Shown piece after piece: positions 41,798 through 51,253 of a stretch of 64,000 nucleotides of DNA. The stretch's first letter is position 1; every line of letters starts with the position of its first letter. The translations under genes and the position numbers were made by a program. The notes beneath the pieces are model-generated. The model was not told the origin of the DNA, did no database searches, and worked only from the letters and a program-made list of their open reading frames with translations. Source of the stretch: Streptomyces sp. Sge12 (GTDB taxonomy: Bacteria; Actinomycetota; Actinomycetes; Streptomycetales; Streptomycetaceae); NCBI RefSeq assembly GCF_002080455.1, contig NZ_CP020555.1:3960001-4024000 (forward strand), in the 5' to 3' direction.

Positions 41798-41880
41798 TGG
41801 GCGAGGGGGGATTTGAACCCCCACGTCCCGAAGGACACTGGCACCTGAAGCCAGCGCGTCTGCCGTTCCGCCACTCGCCC
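41798..41880 (-). tRNA. tRNA-Leu (anticodon CAG)
   Basis: Class II tRNA of 83 nt. Acceptor stem GGGCGAG (41880-41874) pairs with CTCGCCC (41805-41799), discriminator A. Anticodon arm CTGGC-TTCAGGT-GCCAG gives anticodon CAG (reads CUG). A long variable arm follows (GTCCTTCGGGAC), and the T arm holds GGTTCAAAT. The CCA end is not encoded. It decodes the most frequent Leu codon of a high-GC genome. Confidence 0.97.
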
Positions 41881-42052
41881 GAGCGGCGCCCCAGTGGATC
41901 TTCCCTTTCGGGCCGTTCCCCTGGCGACGTCGAAACATTAGCACGGAGAACGGGGTGGATTCACATCGCTTTCCCGGCACCCCCGCACCCCGGTACGGAC
42001 GGCCCCTCCCGCACTCCGCTCCTGGTGCGGGACACTGTCTCCGGGGCGCCCC

Positions 42053-42125
42053 TACGATCGCTTGTGAGGACCAACACTCGTCCTCACAGGTGCGATGGGG
42101 AACCACCGGAATCCGCCACGCGTGG
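42053..42125 (+). promoter_or_regulatory. Possible fhaA promoter and leader hairpin
   Basis: TACGAT (42053-42058) fits a -10 element; no clear -35. Just downstream is a perfect 9-bp inverted repeat TGTGAGGAC/GTCCTCACA (42063-42071 and 42080-42088), which would lie in the 5' leader, then CCACGCGTGG (42116-42125). The rest of 41881-42173 holds nothing further. Confidence 0.4.
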
Positions 42126-42173
42126 ATACGATCAGTAAGCAGTACAGGGCGACAGCGACGGAGGAGGTGCCCC

Positions 42174-43031
42174 ATGGGAGTTCTGAAGCGGTTCGAGCAG
42201 CGACTCGAAGGTCTGGTGAACGGCACCTTCGCCAAGGTGTTCAAGTCCGAGGTCCAGCCGGTGGAGATCGCCGGAGCCCTCCAGCGGGAGTGCGACAACA
42301 ACGCCACCATCTGGAACCGTGAGCGGACCGTCGTCCCCAACGACTTCATCGTCGAGCTCAGCGCCGGTGACTACGACCGGCTGAGCCCCTACTCCGGGCA
42401 GCTCGGCGACGAGCTCGCGGGCCTCGTCCGCGACTACGCCAAGCAGCAGCGGTACAGCTTCATGGGCCCCATCAAGGTCCACCTGGAGAAGGCCGACGAC
42501 CTCGACACCGGGCTCTACCGGGTCCGCAGCCGCACCCTCGCCTCCAGCACCTCCCAGCCGCAGGCAGGGCCGCCGTCCCCACAGGGCGGCTACGGCTACC
42601 CGCCGGAGAACCAGCCGCAGGGCGGCTACGGCTATCCGCCGGTCGCCGCCCCGCCCATGCCCAGCGCCCCGCCTCCCGGCGGACCCGGCGCGCGGCGGCC
42701 CGCCCCCGGCGGACCCGCCGGAGTCGCCCCCGTGGCGAACTCGGGAGGCCCCCGGCGCCACTGGATCGAGATCAACGGCACCCGCCACCAGATCTCGCGT
42801 CCCACGCTCGTACTCGGCCGAAGCACGGAAGCCGACGTGCGGATCGACGATCCCGGCGTATCCCGCCGGCACTGTGAGATCCGGACCGGAACGCCCTCGA
42901 CGATCCAGGATCTCGGGTCCACCAACGGCATCGTGGTGGACGGGCAGCACACCACCCGCGCTACGCTCCGCGACGGCTCGCGGATCGTCGTGGGCAGCAC
43001 CACCATCATTTACCGGCAAGCCGAAGGGTGA
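42174..43031 (+). CDS. fhaA: FhaA: DUF3662 and FHA domain protein
   Basis: Adaptor that binds phosphothreonine peptides of kinase substrates and controls peptidoglycan and cell-division proteins. Seen: 285 aa from the ATG at 42174 after GGAGGAGGT; N-terminal DUF3662 domain (MGVLKRFEQRLEGLVNGTF...SEVQPVEIAGALQRECDNN), Gly/Tyr/Pro-rich linker, C-terminal FHA domain with LVLGRSTEADVRIDDPGVSRRHCEI and LGSTNGIVVDG. First gene of the fhaA-fhaB-phosphatase-rodA-pbpA-pknB group. The mycobacterial homologue is longer. Confidence 0.95.
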   Translation: MGVLKRFEQRLEGLVNGTFAKVFKSEVQPVEIAGALQRECDNNATIWNRERTVVPNDFIVELSAGDYDRLSPYSGQLGDELAGLVRDYAKQQRYSFMGPIKVHLEKADDLDTGLYRVRSRTLASSTSQPQAGPPSPQGGYGYPPENQPQGGYGYPPVAAPPMPSAPPPGGPGARRPAPGGPAGVAPVANSGGPRRHWIEINGTRHQISRPTLVLGRSTEADVRIDDPGVSRRHCEIRTGTPSTIQDLGSTNGIVVDGQHTTRATLRDGSRIVVGSTTIIYRQAEG

Positions 43032-43041
43032 AGCGGGGGCA

Positions 43042-43545
43042 ATGTCAGAGCTGACCCTGACGGTCATGCGGTTGGGTTTCCTGGCCGTTCTGTGGCTGTT
43101 CGTCATCGTGGCCGTTCAGGTCATCCGCAGCGATCTCTTCGGGACGCGCGTGACCCAGCGCGGGTCCCGTCGCGGCGGCGGCGGCGCCGGTGGCGCCCCG
43201 CAGCAGGCGGGCCGCCAGGCCACGCCTCCACAGCAGCGCCAGCGCCGCGGCGCACCCACCAAGCTCGTCGTCTCCGAGGGCATCCTCACCGGAACCACGG
43301 TGGCCCTCGCCGGACAGACGATCACGCTGGGCCGCGCGCACGACTCCACGATCGTGCTGGACGACGACTACGCGTCCAGCCGCCATGCCAGGATCTACCC
43401 CGACCGTGACGGTCAGTGGATCGTCGAGGATCTCGGGTCCACCAACGGCACGTATCTCGACCGGACCCGGCTGACCACCCCGACGCCCATTCCGCCGGGC
43501 GCACCGATCCGCATCGGCAAGACCGTCATCGAGCTGCGGAAGTAG
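43042..43545 (+). CDS. fhaB: FhaB: membrane-anchored FHA domain protein
   Basis: Small phosphothreonine-binding adaptor (FipA-like role in mycobacteria). Seen: 167 aa; N-terminal membrane helix LGFLAVLWLFVIVAVQVI, basic Gly/Gln-rich linker, C-terminal FHA domain with ITLGRAHDSTIVLDDDYASSRHARI and LGSTNGTYLD. It follows fhaA by 10 bp, then a 93-bp gap with a GAGCGAGCGGAGCGAGCG repeat before the phosphatase gene. Confidence 0.95.
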   Translation: MSELTLTVMRLGFLAVLWLFVIVAVQVIRSDLFGTRVTQRGSRRGGGGAGGAPQQAGRQATPPQQRQRRGAPTKLVVSEGILTGTTVALAGQTITLGRAHDSTIVLDDDYASSRHARIYPDRDGQWIVEDLGSTNGTYLDRTRLTTPTPIPPGAPIRIGKTVIELRK

Positions 43546-43638
43546 TACGAGAATGAGCGAGCGGAGCGAGCGCGCGGCGGCGATCCGTCCCACCGAGGAC
43601 ACGGACCCGAGCGCGCTCCCGACCGGAGGGTGGGCAGT

Positions 43639-45150
43639 GTGGCTCGAGACCGGTTGTACCCGGAGGCAGCTTCGTCGACAGGGCAGGTGCGCATGAGTCT
43701 GTCCTTGCGGTTCGCCGCCGGATCACACAAGGGCATGATCCGCGAAGGGAACGAGGACTCCGGCTACGCCGGTCCCCGGCTCCTCGCGATCGCCGACGGC
43801 ATGGGAGGCCAGGCCGCCGGCGAGGTCGCGAGCTCCGAGGTGATCTCCACGCTCGTGCAGCTCGACGACGACGTCCCGGGCTCCGACATCCTCACCTCCC
43901 TCGCCACGGCCGTGCAGCGTGCCAACGACCAGCTGCGCGTCATGGTCGAGGAGGACCCCCAGCTCGAGGGCATGGGCACCACGCTCACCGCCCTGCTGTG
44001 GACCGGCCAGCGCCTCGGCCTCGTCCATGTCGGCGACTCCCGCGCCTACCTGCTCCGCGACGGCGTCCTCACCCAGATCACCCAGGACCACACCTGGGTG
44101 CAGCGCCTCGTCGACGAGGGGCGCATCACGGAGGAGGAAGCCACCACCCACCCGCAGCGCTCCCTGCTGATGCGCGCGCTGGGCAGTGGCGACATCGTCG
44201 AACCCGACCTCTCCATCCGTGAGGTCCGGGCCGGCGACCGCTACCTGATCTGCTCCGACGGGCTCTCGGGCGTCGTCTCCCACCAGACCCTGGAAGAGAC
44301 CCTCGCGGACTACCACGGTCCCCGCGAGACCGTGCAGTCCCTGATCCAGCTGGCGCTGCGCGGCGGCGGACCCGACAACATCACCTGCATCGTCGCCGAC
44401 GTGCTCGACACCGACAGCGGCGACACCCTCGCCGCCCAGGTCAACGACACCCCGGTGGTCGTCGGCGCGGTCGCCGAGAACCAGCACCAGCTCTTCGACG
44501 GCGGCAACGCCATGCAGACCCCGGCCGGCCGGGCCTCGGGCCTCGGCCGCCAGTCCCCGCCCCCCGGCGCCTTCGGGCCCCCCGGCAGCGGAGAGGCCCC
44601 GGGCTACGGGTACTCCGAGCAGGGCCAGGGCGGCAACGGCTACGGCACCTTCGGCGAGGCCGACGCCTACGACGGCGACTCCGCCTACGAGGACACGTAC
44701 GACCACCCCCGCAGGCGCCGCAGCAAAGGGCGCAAGTGGACCACCCGTACGCTGACCCTGCTCATCGTGGCCGGTGTCATCGGCGGCGGCCTCTACGCGG
44801 GCTGGCGCTGGACCCAGACCCAGTTCTACGTGGGCGTGAAGGGCGAGCACGTGGCCCTGTTCCGCGGCATCAGCCCGAAGCTGGGGCCGCTGGAGCTCTC
44901 CAAGGTGGAGACCGATCGCCCCGACATCGAACTGAAGTACCTGCCGCCCTTCAAGCGGAAGCTGGTCGAAGCCACCATCAGTGAGGGCAGCCTCGACGCC
45001 GCACGCAAGAAGCTCGACGATCTGGGGGTCCAGGTCTCCGCGTGCAAGAAGGACGAGGAACGCCGGAACGCCGAGGCGCAGAACAGCCCGACACCCGCCC
45101 CCAGCCTGACTCCCGAAGAGCAGCAGCTGGTCGGGCTGTGCGGCAAGTAG
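43639..45150 (+). CDS. pstP: PstP-type PP2C Ser/Thr phosphatase
   Basis: Metal-dependent phosphatase opposing the PknB kinase. Seen: 503 aa with the GTG at 43639 (eight bases after GGAGGG); an ATG at 43693 is an alternative start. Catalytic PPM domain with REGNEDSGYAG, IADGMGGQAAGEVAS, VHVGDSRAYLLR, TQDHTWVQRLV, SDGLSGVVS and GGGPDNITCIVAD; then a Gly/Tyr/Pro-rich linker, a basic stop-transfer region (PRRRRSKGRKW), one membrane helix (TLLIVAGVIGGGLYAGWRW) and an extracellular domain with two Cys. It sits between fhaB and rodA. Confidence 0.94.
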   Translation: MARDRLYPEAASSTGQVRMSLSLRFAAGSHKGMIREGNEDSGYAGPRLLAIADGMGGQAAGEVASSEVISTLVQLDDDVPGSDILTSLATAVQRANDQLRVMVEEDPQLEGMGTTLTALLWTGQRLGLVHVGDSRAYLLRDGVLTQITQDHTWVQRLVDEGRITEEEATTHPQRSLLMRALGSGDIVEPDLSIREVRAGDRYLICSDGLSGVVSHQTLEETLADYHGPRETVQSLIQLALRGGGPDNITCIVADVLDTDSGDTLAAQVNDTPVVVGAVAENQHQLFDGGNAMQTPAGRASGLGRQSPPPGAFGPPGSGEAPGYGYSEQGQGGNGYGTFGEADAYDGDSAYEDTYDHPRRRRSKGRKWTTRTLTLLIVAGVIGGGLYAGWRWTQTQFYVGVKGEHVALFRGISPKLGPLELSKVETDRPDIELKYLPPFKRKLVEATISEGSLDAARKKLDDLGVQVSACKKDEERRNAEAQNSPTPAPSLTPEEQQLVGLCGK

Positions 45151-45184
45151 TAGAGATACGCGGGCACAGGGGGCCTGCCACACC

Positions 45185-46609
45185 ATGAGCGTTGTCACCA
45201 ACACGACCACCATCGGCGCCATCGAGCTGCCGAGCAGGCGCAACACCGAGCTCCTGCTGCTCGGCTTCGCCGTGCTCATCCCGATGTTCGCCTACGCCAA
45301 CGTGGGCCTCGCGATCAACGGCACCCTGCCCCCCGGCATGGTGCTCTACGGCCTGGGCCTCGGCGCCCTCGCCGGGATCGCGCACCTCGTCGTGCGCCGG
45401 TACGCCAAGTACGCCGACCCGCTGCTGCTGCCGCTGGCCACGCTCCTCAACGGGCTGGGCCTCGTCCTGATCTGGCGCCTGGACCAGTCCGAGCGCCTGC
45501 AGAACCTCGCCAAGCGGTCCTTCGGCGCGTTCTCCCCCTCCGCGCCCCGCCAGATGATGTACACGGCGCTCGCCATCGCCCTGTTCGCCGCCGTCCTGCT
45601 GATCCTCAAGGACCACCGCGTCCTGCAGAGGTTCACGTACATCTCGATGGCCGGCGCCCTGATCCTGCTGATCCTGCCCGTCGTCCCGGGCCTCGGCGCC
45701 GACGTCTTCGGCGCCAAGATCTGGATCAGCGTGGGCGGCTTCTCCATCCAGCCCGGTGAGTTCGCGAAGATCGTCATCGCGATCTTCTTCGCCGGCTACC
45801 TGATGGTGAAGCGCGACGCGCTCGCACTGGCCAGCCGCCGCTTCATGGGCCTCTACCTGCCGCGCGGCCGCGACCTCGGCCCGATCCTGATGATCTGGGC
45901 GATGAGCCTGCTGGTCCTCGTCTTCGAGAACGACCTCGGCACCTCGCTGCTCTTCTTCGGCATGTTCGTGATCATGCTGTACGTGGCCACCGAGCGCACC
46001 AGCTGGATCGTCATCGGCCTGCTGATGTCGGTCGGCGGCGCCGTGGTCGTCGCCAGCTTCGCGAGCCACGTCAAGGCCCGTGTCACCGCCTGGCTCGACC
46101 CCTTCGCCTGCTACGCCACCTCGGGCGCCTGCGAGCAGGTCGGCCAGTCGATCATGAGCTTCGGTTCCGGCGGCGTCCTCGGCGCCGGCTGGGGCCAGGG
46201 CAATTCCGACCTCATCGGCTTCGCCGCCAACTCCGACTTCATCTTCTCGACCGTCGGCGAAGAACTCGGCCTCGCCGGGGTGATGGCCTTCCTCCTGCTC
46301 TACGGGCTCATCATCGAGCGGGGTGTCCGCACCGCCCTCGCCGCCCGCGACCCCTTCGGCAAGCTCTTCGCCATCGGCCTCTCCGGCGCCTTCGCGCTCC
46401 AGATCTTCGTGGTCGCCGGCGGCGTCATGGGCCTCATCCCCCTCACCGGCATGACGATGCCCTTCCTCGCGTCCGGCGGCTCCTCCGTCCTCGCGAACTG
46501 GATCCTCATCGCCATCCTCATCCGGATCAGCGACACCGCACGCCGCCCCGCACCGGCTCCCGCCCCGTCCCCCGACTCCGAGATGACCCAGGTGGTCCGT
46601 CCGTCATGA
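45185..46609 (+). CDS. rodA: RodA/FtsW-family SEDS peptidoglycan glycosyltransferase
   Basis: Polymerises lipid II together with a class B PBP. Seen: 474 aa; about ten membrane helices; SEDS family features in FSIQPGEFAKIVIAIFFAGY, VFENDLGTSLLFFGMF and GLIPLTGMTMPFLASGGSSVL. ATG at 45185 after AGGGGG. Its stop overlaps the pbpA ATG (ATGA), fitting a RodA-PBP2 pair. In sporulating actinobacteria this pair has been linked to spore wall and polar growth. Confidence 0.94.
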   Translation: MSVVTNTTTIGAIELPSRRNTELLLLGFAVLIPMFAYANVGLAINGTLPPGMVLYGLGLGALAGIAHLVVRRYAKYADPLLLPLATLLNGLGLVLIWRLDQSERLQNLAKRSFGAFSPSAPRQMMYTALAIALFAAVLLILKDHRVLQRFTYISMAGALILLILPVVPGLGADVFGAKIWISVGGFSIQPGEFAKIVIAIFFAGYLMVKRDALALASRRFMGLYLPRGRDLGPILMIWAMSLLVLVFENDLGTSLLFFGMFVIMLYVATERTSWIVIGLLMSVGGAVVVASFASHVKARVTAWLDPFACYATSGACEQVGQSIMSFGSGGVLGAGWGQGNSDLIGFAANSDFIFSTVGEELGLAGVMAFLLLYGLIIERGVRTALAARDPFGKLFAIGLSGAFALQIFVVAGGVMGLIPLTGMTMPFLASGGSSVLANWILIAILIRISDTARRPAPAPAPSPDSEMTQVVRPS

Positions 46610-48072
46610 ACAAGCCCCTGCGCCGCATCTCGCTGTTCTGCGGGCTGCTCGTCCTCGCGCTGCTGATCCGCACCAACTGGCTGCAGTACGTGCAGGCCGA
46701 GGAGCTCAGCACCCGCAAGGAGAACCGCCGGGTCCAGATCGCCCAGTACGCGACCGAGCGCGGCAACATCATCGTCAAGGGCGAGCCGATCACCGGCTCC
46801 GCGGTCACCGACGGCAGCGACTACAAGTTCAAGCGCACCTACCTGGACGGCCCGCTGTGGTCGCCCGTCACCGGGTACGCCTCGCAGGCCTTCGGCGCCA
46901 CCCAGCTCGAATCGCTCGAGGACGGCATCCTCACCGGCAACGACGACCGGCTGTTCTTCGACCGCACCATCGGCATGTTCACCGGGGAGAAGAAGCAGGG
47001 CGGCAACGTCGTCACCACGCTCAACCCCGACGCGCAGAAGGCCGCCTTCAAGGAGCTCGGCGAGAAGAAGGGCGCGGTCGCCGCCATCGACCCGCGCACC
47101 GGCGCGATCCTGGCCCTGGTCTCCACCCCCTCGTACGACCCCTCCACCTTCGCGGGCAATTCCACGGCGGACGGCAAGGCCTGGAACGAGCTGAAGGACA
47201 GCGAGGACAAGAAGCTCGTCAACCGCGCCCTGCGCGAGACCTATCCGCCGGGCTCCACCTTCAAGGTGGTCACCGCGGCCGCGGCCCTGGAGCACGGCGT
47301 CGTCAAGAACATCGACGACCCGACGGACACCCCCGAGCCGTACATCCTGCCCGGCACCCAGACCAAGCTGCCCAACTCCCACACCGGATGCGAGAAGGCC
47401 AGCCTCAACGAGGCCCTGCGGATCTCCTGCAACTCCGTCTTCGCCCACATGGGCGACAAGGTCACCCGCGACAAGATGGTGGAGACCGCGGAGAAGTTCG
47501 GCTTCAACAACGACAAGATCGACATCCCGGTCCGCGCCTTCGCCAGCATCTACGACAAGAAGATGGGCAAGGACGGCAACGCCCAGAGCGCCATCGGCCA
47601 GTTCAACACGGCGGCCACCCCGCTCCAGATGGCCATGGTCACCGCCGCGATCGCCAACGACGGCAAGCTGATGAAGCCGTACATGGTCGACCACCTCACG
47701 GCCCCCAACCTGGACATCATCGAGAAGCACGAGCCGCAGGAGATGAGCCGGCCCCTCTCCGCCGCCAACGCGCAGAAGGTCCAGGAGATGATGGTCAACG
47801 TCGTCGAGAAGGGCACCGGCACCAACGCCAAGATCAAGGACGTGAAGGTCGGCGGCAAGACCGGTACGGCGCAGCACGGCGAGGGCAACAAGAAGCGCCC
47901 CTACGCCTGGTTCATCTCCTACGCCGAGAACCCGGACGGCACCTCGCCCGTCGCCGTCGCCGTCGTCATCGAGGACAGCGAGGGCACCGCCCGCGACGAC
48001 ATCAGCGGTGGCGGTCTCGCCGCCCCCGTCGCCCAGGCGGTCATGAAGGCAGTGCTCAACAGCCAGGGGTGA
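46606..48072 (+). CDS. pbpA: Class B penicillin-binding protein PbpA
   Basis: Transpeptidase acting with the preceding SEDS protein. Seen: 488 aa, near the 491 aa of mycobacterial PbpA; N-terminal membrane helix ISLFCGLLVLALLIRTNWL, pedestal domain with ATERGNIIVKGEPI, transpeptidase domain with the catalytic Ser217 in PPGSTFKVVTAA, SCNSVFAHMGDK, and KTGTAQH (the KTG motif). ATG overlaps the rodA stop. Confidence 0.95.
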   Translation: MNKPLRRISLFCGLLVLALLIRTNWLQYVQAEELSTRKENRRVQIAQYATERGNIIVKGEPITGSAVTDGSDYKFKRTYLDGPLWSPVTGYASQAFGATQLESLEDGILTGNDDRLFFDRTIGMFTGEKKQGGNVVTTLNPDAQKAAFKELGEKKGAVAAIDPRTGAILALVSTPSYDPSTFAGNSTADGKAWNELKDSEDKKLVNRALRETYPPGSTFKVVTAAAALEHGVVKNIDDPTDTPEPYILPGTQTKLPNSHTGCEKASLNEALRISCNSVFAHMGDKVTRDKMVETAEKFGFNNDKIDIPVRAFASIYDKKMGKDGNAQSAIGQFNTAATPLQMAMVTAAIANDGKLMKPYMVDHLTAPNLDIIEKHEPQEMSRPLSAANAQKVQEMMVNVVEKGTGTNAKIKDVKVGGKTGTAQHGEGNKKRPYAWFISYAENPDGTSPVAVAVVIEDSEGTARDDISGGGLAAPVAQAVMKAVLNSQG

Positions 48073-48267
48073 CCGAACAGGGACGGGCCGGAGCGGAGTG
48101 ACGCACATCACTGAACTCCGCCCCGATCGGAGCGTACGGTACCGGTCCAGTATCAGCCTGTGGCCACGAACCGATCACGGACGATCGGCCGGTAGCCTTT
48201 GCGCGAACAGCACACCGCCGGACCACACACAGGTGCGGTCGGGACTGACGGAGAGGGCTGCAACGTT

Positions 48268-50292
48268 ATGGAAGAGCCGCGTCGCCTCGGCGGCCGGTAC
48301 GAGCTGAGCCACGTGCTCGGCCGTGGTGGCATGGCCGAGGTCTACCTCGCCCACGACACCCGGCTCGGCCGTACCGTCGCCGTCAAGACCCTGCGTGCCG
48401 ATCTCGCCCGTGACCCGTCCTTCCAGGCCCGGTTCCGGCGCGAGGCCCAGTCGGCCGCGTCGCTGAACCACCCGGCGATCGTCGCGGTCTACGACACCGG
48501 CGAGGACTACGTCGACAACATCTCCATCCCGTACATCGTGATGGAGTACGTCGACGGTTCCACGCTGCGCGAGCTGCTGCACTCGGGCCGCAAGCTGCTG
48601 CCCGAGCGCACCCTGGAAATGTGCATCGGCATCCTCCAGGCCCTCGAGTACTCGCACCGCGCCGGCATCGTGCACCGCGACATCAAGCCCGCCAACGTGA
48701 TGCTGACGCGTACCGGCCAGGTCAAGGTCATGGACTTCGGCATCGCCCGCGCCATGGGCGACTCCGGTATGACCATGACGCAGACGGCCGCCGTCATCGG
48801 CACCGCCCAGTACCTCTCGCCCGAGCAGGCCAAGGGCGAGCAGGTCGACGCGCGCTCCGACCTCTACTCCGCGGGCTGCCTGCTCTACGAGCTGCTCAGC
48901 GTCCGGCCCCCCTTCGTCGGCGACTCCCCCGTGGCCGTCGCCTACCAGCACGTACGGGAAGAGCCGCAGCCGCCGTCGAACTTCGACCCCGAGATCACGC
49001 CCGAGATGGACGCCATCGTCCTCAAGGCGCTGGTCAAGGACCCCGATTACCGCTACCAGTCGGCCGACGAGATGCGGGCCGACATCGAGGCCTGCCTCGA
49101 CGGCCAGCCCGTCGCCGCCACCGCCAGCATGGGCGCGGCCGGCTACGGCTATCCCGACCAGGGTCACGGCTACGGGCACCAGGGCTACGACCAGCCCACC
49201 ACCGCCCTGCGCACCACCGACCCCGGCGGCCAGACGTCGATGATGCCGCCGATGCCCCCGGGCGACGGCGGATACGGCTACGGCGACCAGGGCCACGGCG
49301 GTTACGACCAGGGCTCCGGCCGCCGCCAGAAGAAGAGCAAGGCGTCCACCGTGCTGCTCGTGGCGGCGGGCATCCTCGTGCTCGTCGGCGCGATCCTCAT
49401 CGGCCGCGCCCTCTTCGGCGAGGGCGCAGACAACCGGCCCTCCGTGCCCACGCTGGTCGGCCAGACCCTCGAACGGGCGCAGAAGAGCGGTGACGCCGTC
49501 GGCCTCAAGGTGGTCAAGGGCGCCGACGAGCCGTGCGACAACCAGCCCAAGGGCAACGTCTGCAAGCAGAACCCCGCGCCCGACGAGAAGGTCGCGGACG
49601 GCTCCACGGTCACGGTGACGATCTCCACGGGCGCGCCCAAGATCCCGGTCCTGAACGTGCTGAGCCTCAGCTTCGACGAGGCGGAGAAGCAGCTGAAGGA
49701 GAAGGGCTTCCAGGTCGAGCGCAAGGCCCAGGAGTCCGACCGCCCGGCCGGGACCGTGCTGGAGCAGGACCCGAAGAGCGGCACCGAGGCGGAGAAGAAC
49801 AGCGTCGTCAAGCTGACCGTCGCCAAGGAGATCTCCAAGGCCGAGGTCCCCGACCTCAAGGGCAAGAAGAAGGACGAGGCGGCCAAGGCCCTCACGGACG
49901 CCAAGCTCCGGCTCGGCAGCGTGACGGAGATCGACTCCCCCGGAGCCGTACCGGGCACGGTCGTCGAGCAGCAGATCCAGCCGGGCCAGCAGCTCGAAGT
50001 GGGCAAGACGGTGGGCATCACCATCGCCAAGGCCTCGACGCAGACCGCCGTACCGAACTTCGCCGGCCGCACGGTGGGCCAGTACAAGGACGAGCTGCGG
50101 CGCGCCAACCTCAAGGTCGGCATCGTCGTCGGTCCCTCGGACGACAACGCGATCGTGCTGGGTACCGACCCGCAGCCGGGCACCCCGGTCAACTCGGGCC
50201 AGGCCGTGAACCTCATCACGGCCGGCGGCGGCCAGCAGCAGGGCGGCAACAACAACGGCGGCGGCTTCGGCGGCCTGGTCCGCAACAACTAA
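48268..50292 (+). CDS. pknB: PknB-type Ser/Thr kinase with four PASTA domains
   Basis: Cell-wall sensing kinase. Seen: 674 aa from the ATG at 48268 with GGAGAGGG ten bases upstream; glycine loop GRGGMAEVY, Lys40, HRDIKPAN with Asp138, DFG 156-158, activation loop MTMTQTAAVIGTAQYLSPEQ; a Gly/Tyr-rich linker, membrane helix at about 360-380 and four extracellular PASTA domains (starting near residues 391, 458, 522 and 590), the fourth followed by a Gly/Asn/Gln tail. Last gene of the fhaA group, 195 bp after pbpA; that gap shows no clear promoter. PASTA domains are known to bind muropeptides or lipid II. Confidence 0.96.
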   Translation: MEEPRRLGGRYELSHVLGRGGMAEVYLAHDTRLGRTVAVKTLRADLARDPSFQARFRREAQSAASLNHPAIVAVYDTGEDYVDNISIPYIVMEYVDGSTLRELLHSGRKLLPERTLEMCIGILQALEYSHRAGIVHRDIKPANVMLTRTGQVKVMDFGIARAMGDSGMTMTQTAAVIGTAQYLSPEQAKGEQVDARSDLYSAGCLLYELLSVRPPFVGDSPVAVAYQHVREEPQPPSNFDPEITPEMDAIVLKALVKDPDYRYQSADEMRADIEACLDGQPVAATASMGAAGYGYPDQGHGYGHQGYDQPTTALRTTDPGGQTSMMPPMPPGDGGYGYGDQGHGGYDQGSGRRQKKSKASTVLLVAAGILVLVGAILIGRALFGEGADNRPSVPTLVGQTLERAQKSGDAVGLKVVKGADEPCDNQPKGNVCKQNPAPDEKVADGSTVTVTISTGAPKIPVLNVLSLSFDEAEKQLKEKGFQVERKAQESDRPAGTVLEQDPKSGTEAEKNSVVKLTVAKEISKAEVPDLKGKKKDEAAKALTDAKLRLGSVTEIDSPGAVPGTVVEQQIQPGQQLEVGKTVGITIAKASTQTAVPNFAGRTVGQYKDELRRANLKVGIVVGPSDDNAIVLGTDPQPGTPVNSGQAVNLITAGGGQQQGGNNNGGGFGGLVRNN

Positions 50293-50352
50293 CGCGGCCC
50301 GCCGACGCGGCGACCGCTCGGGGCGACTTTGCTCGGGGCGACCGCACGGCGG

Positions 50353-50399
50353 AAAAGGTCCGGCCCCTCCCCGTTCGCGGGTGAGGGGCCGGACCTTTT
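50353..50399. terminator. Bidirectional terminator between pknB and srtE2
   Basis: Perfect 17-bp stem AAAAGGTCCGGCCCCTC (50353-50369) with 50383-50399, ending in a T run, so it works in both directions between convergent genes. Confidence 0.9.
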
Positions 50400-50517
50400 G
50401 GCGCTGTGCGGCCGTCTGCGGCCCCGGACGGGGCTCATGCGCCTCCGGGGGCCTCGTGGGGCTCAGGAGGCGTCAGGAGCGCCTCCAGGCGCCTTCCGCG
50501 GGGCCGGCTGCGCCCGG

Positions 50518-51240
50518 TCAGCGCAGCTCGGCCGGCGGCGTCCGCTTCGCGTCCACCTTCTCCGTCCGGACCAGCTCGCCCCACACGATGTACCGGTACT
50601 TCGAGGTGTAAACCGGGGTGCAGGTGGTGAGCGTGATGTACCGGCCGGGGGCGGTCCTCCCGGAGTCCTTGGGGACCGCGTTGATCACGTCGGTGTTGTA
50701 CTTCGAGGTCTGGCGCAGCTCCGCGAAGACCTTGTAGACGTACCAGTTGTCGCGGGTCTCGAAGACGATCGCGTCGCCGCTGCGCACCTTGTCGATGTTG
50801 TGGAACTTCGCCCCGTGGCCGTCCCGGTGCGCGGCGAGCGCGAAGTTGCCCTTCTCGTCCCACGGCAGCGCCGACTTGACCGGCTGCGTGTAGTAGCCGG
50901 CCACACCGTCGTCGAGGGTGTCCGGGTCGGTCCCCGCCTTGACGAGCACCTCGCCGTTCTTCATCGCGGGCACGTGCAGGAAGCCGACGCCGCCCCGGGT
51001 GTCCAGCGCCCCCGGTCCCGCGGCCTGCTCGGGTGCCTGCCACTGCTGGCGGATCTCGTCCCCGCGGGCCGACGCCTGCCGGTCGGCGAGCACGTTCGTC
51101 CACCACAGGGAGTAGGCCACGAACAGGCCCAGCACCAGGCCCACCGTGATCAGGACCTCGCCCAGCAGGCTCAGGAATCCGGCGAGCACACTGCGGTTGC
51201 CGACGGGCGGGGCCGCGGCGCGGCGGCTGGCACGAGACAC
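50518..51240 (-). CDS. srtE2: Class E sortase (SrtE2-like)
   Basis: Membrane-anchored transpeptidase attaching surface proteins such as chaplins to the wall. Seen: 240 aa; N-terminal membrane helix at about 21-47 (LLGEVLITVGLVLGLFVAY), catalytic His138 in LAAHRDGHG, Cys207 in YITLTTCTP, Arg216 in KYRYIVWG. The GTG at 51240 follows AAGGA. It is the last of a minus-strand series: 58-aa membrane protein, amidotransferase, sortase, sortase. In S. coelicolor I recall the equivalents being SrtE2 and SrtE1 recognising LAXTG signals. Confidence 0.92.
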   Translation of the reverse strand: MSRASRRAAAPPVGNRSVLAGFLSLLGEVLITVGLVLGLFVAYSLWWTNVLADRQASARGDEIRQQWQAPEQAAGPGALDTRGGVGFLHVPAMKNGEVLVKAGTDPDTLDDGVAGYYTQPVKSALPWDEKGNFALAAHRDGHGAKFHNIDKVRSGDAIVFETRDNWYVYKVFAELRQTSKYNTDVINAVPKDSGRTAPGRYITLTTCTPVYTSKYRYIVWGELVRTEKVDAKRTPPAELR

Positions 51241-51253
51241 TGCTGATTCGTCC

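Noticed and set aside
43555..43590. GAGCGAGCGGAGCGAGCG as a functional repeat between fhaB and pstP
   Set aside because: Short, common in high-GC actinobacterial DNA and without dyad or conserved spacing to the start codon.
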